From: Collybia mongolica
Taxonomy: Eukaryota; Basidiomycota; Agaricomycetes; Agaricales; Clitocybaceae
Length of the DNA: 64,000 nt
Direction of reading: 5' to 3'
NCBI GenBank assembly: GCA_013420905.1
Contig: JAAXNY010000011.1
Location: 372,001-436,000, forward strand
Below are positions 58,818 to 64,000 of the stretch, one piece after another. Positions within the stretch are counted from its first letter, which is position 1, and each line of letters starts with the position of its first letter. The position numbers were made by a program, and so were the translations under genes. The notes below the pieces were generated by a model. That model did no database searches and was not told the origin of the DNA. It saw nothing but the letters and a program-made list of their open reading frames with translations.

Positions 58818-59831
58818 TTAGAAGTCAATTGGCTCTCCCGACATGTTGGCAATGGCTTCTGGGAAGTCAAAGGGGTCGTCAATTCCATCATCTACATCCT
58901 CATATTCATCTCCAACCCGTCGCCAACTTCGATGATACCCTGCCGTCCTAGTTACTGGTCTTTCGGGACATTGGTCTCGTCGATGTCCCGGGGCTGGTTT
59001 GTAACATATTGGACAATATTGTTTTTCGCAGTGTATTGATGAGTGTCCGAAGTTAAGGCATCTAGAGCATAACACGTTTTTGTAAATGATTGCGCGTTCT
59101 ACTTGCGTGAGGTCGATTGGTTTCTCTCGACTTCCAACGTGATTGAGAGCGTTCATCGTGTATTTGATTGGTTTGAGGGTTTTCTTCTTCTTTATGACCG
59201 ATTTTGTACCTTTTCGTCCTTCTAAATATTTAAATACTTCCTTGTTTTGAACCATGTCATTTGGATCAGGGGTGGAATGTTGCGAGGATGGAGGAGATGG
59301 TTCGCGAAAAGGCGGAATTGGTAATGGTGCGGGTTCATAAATAGGAGAGTTGGGCGCTGAAGGTGTTGGTGTTATCGGAGGGGATGTTTGTGTTTCTTTG
59401 TCACTTGTCGAGATATCTGTAGTCGATTCCGTAGGTGTCGACGGCGTAGACGTAGGTAATCGAATTCCGTCTTGTAATAATGGGATTAAGTCTTCCAGAA
59501 TTCGGAATTCTTGTGTGTTCGTCAGCTCGTCAGTGACCTGGTCTAGTGCTCGGCTGATATCTGCAGTTTGAGTGTACAACATATCCCTAATCTCTAAATA
59601 TTTCCCAACTAGTTTGATGAGTTGGTTATACGGTGGTTGATCAAACGCTTGGATCATTCTTTCACGGTGTTCTTCGTTCATGAACCATGATAAGAACTTT
59701 TGACTGCGTATGATTCTCGTAGCTATTTCGAGACGTTCTTGGGATCCAATGTTGACGACAGGAGTGTCGGTAGGAGTGTTAAGAGGAGTGGCGGTGGCAA
59801 TGTAGAGGTTGTTGGTGATGGGGGAAGACAT
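58818..59831 (-). CDS. Retrotransposon third ORF with CCHC zinc knuckles
   Basis: 337-residue intact frame on minus, 53 bp after the pol stop and just before the LTR. The N-terminal half is helical (ITNNLYIATAT..., LEIATRIIRSQKFLSWF). The middle is a Pro/Ser/Thr-rich linker. The C-terminal part has a canonical CX2CX4HX4C knuckle (CSRCLNFGHSSIHC) followed at once by a degenerate CX2CX6HX4C, with Lys-rich KKKKTLK before it. It looks like a second nucleic-acid-binding, gag-like protein. Most Ty3 elements carry only gag and pol, so an extra ORF is uncommon. Function unknown. Confidence 0.8.
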   Translation of the reverse strand: MSSPITNNLYIATATPLNTPTDTPVVNIGSQERLEIATRIIRSQKFLSWFMNEEHRERMIQAFDQPPYNQLIKLVGKYLEIRDMLYTQTADISRALDQVTDELTNTQEFRILEDLIPLLQDGIRLPTSTPSTPTESTTDISTSDKETQTSPPITPTPSAPNSPIYEPAPLPIPPFREPSPPSSQHSTPDPNDMVQNKEVFKYLEGRKGTKSVIKKKKTLKPIKYTMNALNHVGSREKPIDLTQVERAIIYKNVLCSRCLNFGHSSIHCEKQYCPICYKPAPGHRRDQCPERPVTRTAGYHRSWRRVGDEYEDVDDGIDDPFDFPEAIANMSGEPIDF

Positions 59832-59884
59832 TGTTTGTATGAGCTTTTAGAATTTGTTGAGAGCGATGAGAGATGATAGTCTGT

Positions 59885-62800
59885 TTAGAGGCGATGTAGC
59901 TTCTGATAGGATTGAAGGATCGTTTGAGCCCTTTTTAAGTGACTTTCAGGTTCCCATGTGTTGTGCGCGGATGAGTAATCTTTCCATTTCACGAGGTATT
60001 GGAAGCCTCGGCCTCGTTGTCGGTGATTAATAATCCCTTCCACTTCGTATTCTTCTTCTTGATTTATAAGATCCGGTGGTGGTTCTAAGAAGTTTGGTCC
60101 GTGGGTATCGGTTTCTTTGTATGGTGTGAGGAGTGATGCATGAAACACGGGATGAATCTTCCATTGTGATGGAAGTTCTAGTCTGTATGTCACTGGTCCG
60201 AGGACTTCTCGGATTTTGAAGGGTCCTTCTCTTTTTGGTGCTAGTTTCTTTGATGGGTAAGGAATTCGAAGATTTGTTCCTTCTAACCAAACGTATTCTC
60301 CTTGTTTGAATGGAGTGAAACCTCGTGTTGTCCTTTCTGCGACTTTTCTTCTCGCTAATTCGTGTGCGGCCATAGCTTCTTCTCGGGCTTTGTTAAGCTC
60401 AATCATTCGTTGTTCTACACTCGGAACATTTGTCTTCTGGAATGCTGATGGAATTGCTTGGGGTTCGTATCCCATCATTAGGAAGAATGGAGATTTCTTT
60501 GTAGTGGAATGATTTTTTTGATTATGCGCGAATTCTGTGATTGAGTTAAGTTCTTTCCATATTGCCGGGTTGTTCTGACAGAACATGCGGAAGTAGATTT
60601 CGAGCTCTTGGTTTAATCTCTCTGTTGGATGATATGCCGTGCTCATTACGAGTTTGATTCCAAGGAGTTTTCCTAGTTCTTTGAAAACTTTTGCTGCGAA
60701 TTGAGGGCCTCGATCCGATAGAAAAGTGTCGGGTAGTCCAAATCTTTTGTAAACATGTTCCAGATAAAGATTCGCCGTTCCTAAAGCATCGATCGTTTTG
60801 GTGCAAGGGATAGAAATTACCCCCTTTGTAAGGCCATGATCTACCACAACCATGAGGCTATCTTTCCCATCGTTTTCTGGCAGGTCTGTGATGAAATCGG
60901 CTGTGACAAATGAGAATGGTCTTGGTTCTCCGTTTGTTGCGATCGGTATCAATCCGGGTTTTGTTGGATGTGTGTTGACTTTCATTTGTTGACATGTGGC
61001 GCAACCGTCAACATAATTTTTTGTAAACACTCCCATACCTGGCCACCAGTATTCTCGACTGATCAATTCCTGTGTCTTATATTGGCCTGGATGTCCTCCT
61101 GGTTTCGTGTCGTGATATCTTCGCACTATTTCTTTCCGTAATTTTGCATCCGGTCCTACATAACATCTGTTCTTGAAAAACAGAAGTCCGTCTTCAAATT
61201 TCCAATCAGATAAGTTTGATTTAATCGGTGGCGTCCCTGTTTCCTTTAATGCTTCGATTGATTTTGCGAACAAATCATCTTCTTCAACTGATTTCTTCAG
61301 GTCTTCTTGTAATCCTATATCAATCATTTTGATGAAAATGTCATCTGGCAATAAAATTCGATCTTCATTGTCTGTGTCTTCTGTGTTGACATAATCTGAT
61401 CTTCTCGATAAGGCATCAGATTGTATCATTCGTGTTCCAGGGGTGTGCACGAGTTTGAGATCGAATTGTGATAAGAAAAGGCTCCATCCTGCCTGTCGTC
61501 GGTTCAATTTTTGTGCCGTTCGGAAATACGTTAGGTTTTTGTGATCGGATAGAATTACTGTTGGGAATTGTGATCCTTCGAGGTAATGTCTCCATGTCTT
61601 CAAAGCTCGAATGATGCCTAATAGTTCCCTATCATAGATCTCGTAATTTCGTTCGGTTTCTGTGAATGAATGTGAAATATATCCACATGGGTGCCATTCT
61701 CCGTTATCGTTTTGTTGTCTTAATACCGCGCCTGTGGCCCATTTCGAAGCATCTGATTCGATGTGAAATGGTTTCTTTTTATCTGGCATCATAAGGACCG
61801 GTGACTTCAGGAATTTCTGTTTCAGACCATCAAATGCTTCTTGACATTCTTGTGTCCATTTCCATTCGACGTCTTTTCTTGTCAAATTCGTTAATGGTCT
61901 GCTGAGTTCGGCATAATGTCCAATGAATTTTCGATAAAAGTTTGCGAATCCAAGGAATGATCGGACTTGTTTTACTGTTGTTGGTGCTGGCCAATCTGCG
62001 ATCCCTGCCAATTTAGTTGGTTCCATACCTATCTCGTTTTCTCTGATGACTAGTCCGAGATATTCAAGTTCCGTGGCTTCGAATACGCATTTGTCCAAAT
62101 TCAGATACAAATCGTTTTCCTTCAATTTGTCCAAAACTTTAAGGGTTTTTCTTCGCAAATCATCGATGTTGTCGGAGGAAATAAGGATGTCATCCATATA
62201 GATCAGAATCCATCCTTCGTCGATCTCAATTGCGTAGATATCATTCATCATATTTTGGAACGTTGCCGGCGAATTGCATAGACCGAAAAACATAACAAGG
62301 GGTTCGAATAATCCCCTGTTCGTTTTAAATGCCGCTTTCCATTCATCGCCTTCTTTGATCCGGACGTTATTATATCCCCATCGTAAATCCAACTTTGTGA
62401 AGTATTTTGCTCCTTTAAGTTTATCAAGAAGCTCCCCTACAAGTGGCAAAGGGTATGCGTTCTTAATAGTTCCTTCGTTTAGTCTTCTATAATCTTGGGT
62501 TGGCCGAAGTTTTGTCGAGTCTTTCTTTGATACGAAGAAGAAAGGTGATGCTTGTGGGGATTTCGACGGTCGAATGTATCCTTTTCGCATGTTTTCATCA
62601 ATAAACTCGTCTAGTTTTCCTTGTTCCGCTGGGCTGATGGGGTAGATTTTACAATCTTTTGGGATAAAATCAGGTTTAAGATCTATCGCATGGTCCCATG
62701 ATCGTCGTGTTGGCATCCTTTCCGAATTTGTTTTGTCAAATAATGACGCGTATTCTCGATAGAATTCTGGTAACGTCTTCTTTGGTTTCTGGTCTTCGAT

Positions 62801-63561
62801 TTCTGCCTTATGTTCTAGTTCCTGTGATATTGATGTTTTTGCCTGTATCCAAATGGATTCTTCTTCATCATCTTCTGAGTCGATGTATGTCCTAAGTAGA
62901 TTGATTTCAGGTTCATCATCTTCTTCATTGATTTCTAAAAGAATCGGCTGCCAATCTTCAAGGGGTTGATTCCTTGGGATTTCTTCCGGGTATTCTTCCT
63001 GTATTTCTATTGCTGTTGCCTTGGGGTATTGCCGTGTTAATTTCATTTGTCGGATTTCCAGGTTTCTTCGGATTGCTTCCGAAAGGACTCCTTTCTTGAT
63101 GCTTGATCCAAAGTCGAGTGTTCCTTTCTCCCAATCAATCTTGGGGTTGTGCCGTTTTAACCATGGTAATCCTAAAATGATATTTTCTTTTCCTAGTCCG
63201 CTGACGAGTAATCGGATTCGGATTTCTTCGTCTCCGATTCGGATTTTGGTCCATACACAATCAGTGATGTTTCCTGATTGGTTCTTTGTGCCGTCTACGT
63301 TTCTAACCGAGTATGATTTCCTTAATGGGGTTGTCTTTATCCCGTTTTCTTCGACAAATGCTTTGTCAATGAAAATTCCTCCAGCTCCACAATCGATTAA
63401 TCCGATTGCTTGGGTTTCGACGTTTTTCTGTTCTTCAATCACCGTAATTGGAATAGATAACGATTGTCGATTCATTTCTCCTAGTATTACAGGTGATAGT
63501 GTTACTGAAAAGATTTCGGCAGGTACTGACGTCGATTCAGTCCGCCGCTTTAAAAACCCTC
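59885..63561 (-). CDS. pol: Ty3/gypsy pol polyprotein with chromodomain
   Basis: Minus-strand frame running about 1196 codons from the first ATG at 63,475 and open back into the gag end. Domains in order: aspartic protease (IDCGAGG, about residue 28), reverse transcriptase (YMDD at 426-429), RNase H (ESDASKWATGAVL, D575), integrase zinc finger (GGHPGQYKTQELI...CATCQQ), integrase core with D860 (TADF), D921 (SDRG) and E952 (TERLNQE), and a C-terminal chromodomain (YLVKWKDYSSAHNTWEPES). The order PR-RT-RH-IN-chromo defines a Ty3 chromovirus-type retrotransposon, which tends to insert in heterochromatin. Only about 30 residues separate the second Asp and the Glu where about 35 is usual: a QTDGQ-like segment is missing. 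Otherwise intact. Confidence 0.95.
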
Positions 63562-64000
63562 ATCTTCCATATTCTTTAGGGCTACTTCTTTCTCTTCTTC
63601 GTCTAGCTCTGCCATGAGTGCTCGGATTTTCATATAGGCATCTTTGCCTTTCATTGGTATCTTCTGTTCTTCCTTCCTTTGTGTTTGAGGAATTGATCCT
63701 CCTGCTTTGTGGTCTGATGCTCGATGTCCAAATTTGTGACATTCGAAGCATAGTCCTCGTTTCATATGCTCATCCCTTTCTTGGATGGTTAATCGATCGA
63801 TGTCCATCGCGTTTGGATCTCGACTGTTATTCGGAACGTATCTGGGATTATTATTTTGTTGGAAATTATATTTCTTTCCGGTGTTTCCTCCCGTTGTTTT
63901 TCCGGTGTTTCCTTTGATGCATGCTACAATCGATTTTGCACGTCTGTACTGAGTGTCAAATATGGACGCCTTTTCATACCAACCCTTGATGGTGGTCAGT
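63550..64000 (-). CDS. gag: Ty3/gypsy gag, C-terminal part (runs off the window)
   Basis: Open on minus from the window edge to the stop at 63,550. Includes a gag helix (IKGWYEKASIFDTQYRRAKS), a Gly/Asn-rich linker and a zinc knuckle CFECHKFGHRASDH, which is CX2CX4HX4H, with His in place of the final Cys. Ends MEDEGF. Gag packages element RNA into virus-like particles. The N terminus lies beyond 64,000. Confidence 0.88.
   Translation of the reverse strand, partial: LTTIKGWYEKASIFDTQYRRAKSIVACIKGNTGKTTGGNTGKKYNFQQNNNPRYVPNNSRDPNAMDIDRLTIQERDEHMKRGLCFECHKFGHRASDHKAGGSIPQTQRKEEQKIPMKGKDAYMKIRALMAELDEEEKEVALKNMEDEGF
63553..63559 (-). promoter_or_regulatory. Candidate -1 ribosomal frameshift site
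   Basis: On minus, heptamer G GGT TTT in the gag frame immediately precedes the TAA stop. Slipping back one base reads GGG TTT TTA into the pol frame, which is open from there. It fits the X XXY YYZ rule. Confidence 0.55.

Noticed and set aside
62274..63617. Plus-strand frames over pol and gag
   Set aside because: Antisense shadows of the retrotransposon coding region.

Overview
The window reads as nuclear DNA of a basidiomycete fungus, most likely an Agaricomycete. The genes are split by many short introns (about 45-65 nt, GT-AG). The gene content (GH79 glycosidase, F-box families, long-chain acyl-CoA synthetase) and the repeat families (hAT, Tc1, pogo, Helitron, Ty3 with chromodomain, and several multicopy families I know only from mushroom-forming fungi) fit that group. 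All exon models were drawn by eye and checked for reading-frame closure.

Bases 1-18,100 are the gene-bearing part. A 147-codon unknown beta-rich protein is tandemly duplicated with its promoter (452-895 and 3005-3448). A six-exon acyl-CoA synthetase follows (4448-6810). Next is a two-unit tandem segmental duplication of [GH79 on minus | F-box gene on plus]. In unit 1 the GH79 gene is almost complete but split by a 738-bp hAT-type MITE with a perfect 8-bp target duplication, and its F-box gene carries a nonsense codon and a 13-nt frameshift. In unit 2 the GH79 copy is a decayed remnant, still with the empty MITE site, while the F-box gene is intact. Each unit therefore lost a different member.

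Bases 18,100-39,900 are a nest of transposons. A degenerate Helitron (19,902-22,407) is cut by a Tc1 relic and an LTR. From 23,372 to 39,534 lies an inverted-repeat complex. Its outer arms are two nearly identical ~3.5 kb copies of an element with CACTG termini, subterminal repeats and three genes: a KOW/Spt5-like protein, a 233-aa acidic-tail protein and a 156-aa protein. Its inner arms are two copies of a second element (B). The 5.5 kb core holds two intact multi-exon genes, one with a Zn2Cys6-like cluster. The flanks show that an LTR interrupted by B was later split, as expected from inversion between the two B copies. The right arm abuts the 3' end of a pogo-like transposase.

Bases 40,062-53,010 are a head-to-tail array of at least three Helitron copies (helicase domain recognisable in the last), with insertions of another family (D) that has asymmetric ends and targets TA.

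Bases 53,000-64,000 hold a broken hAT transposase, a large frameshifted DDE-like transposase of an unnamed multicopy family, and a chromodomain Ty3 retrotransposon on minus. That retrotransposon has its 3' LTR, an extra CCHC ORF, pol, a candidate -1 frameshift site and gag running off the window.
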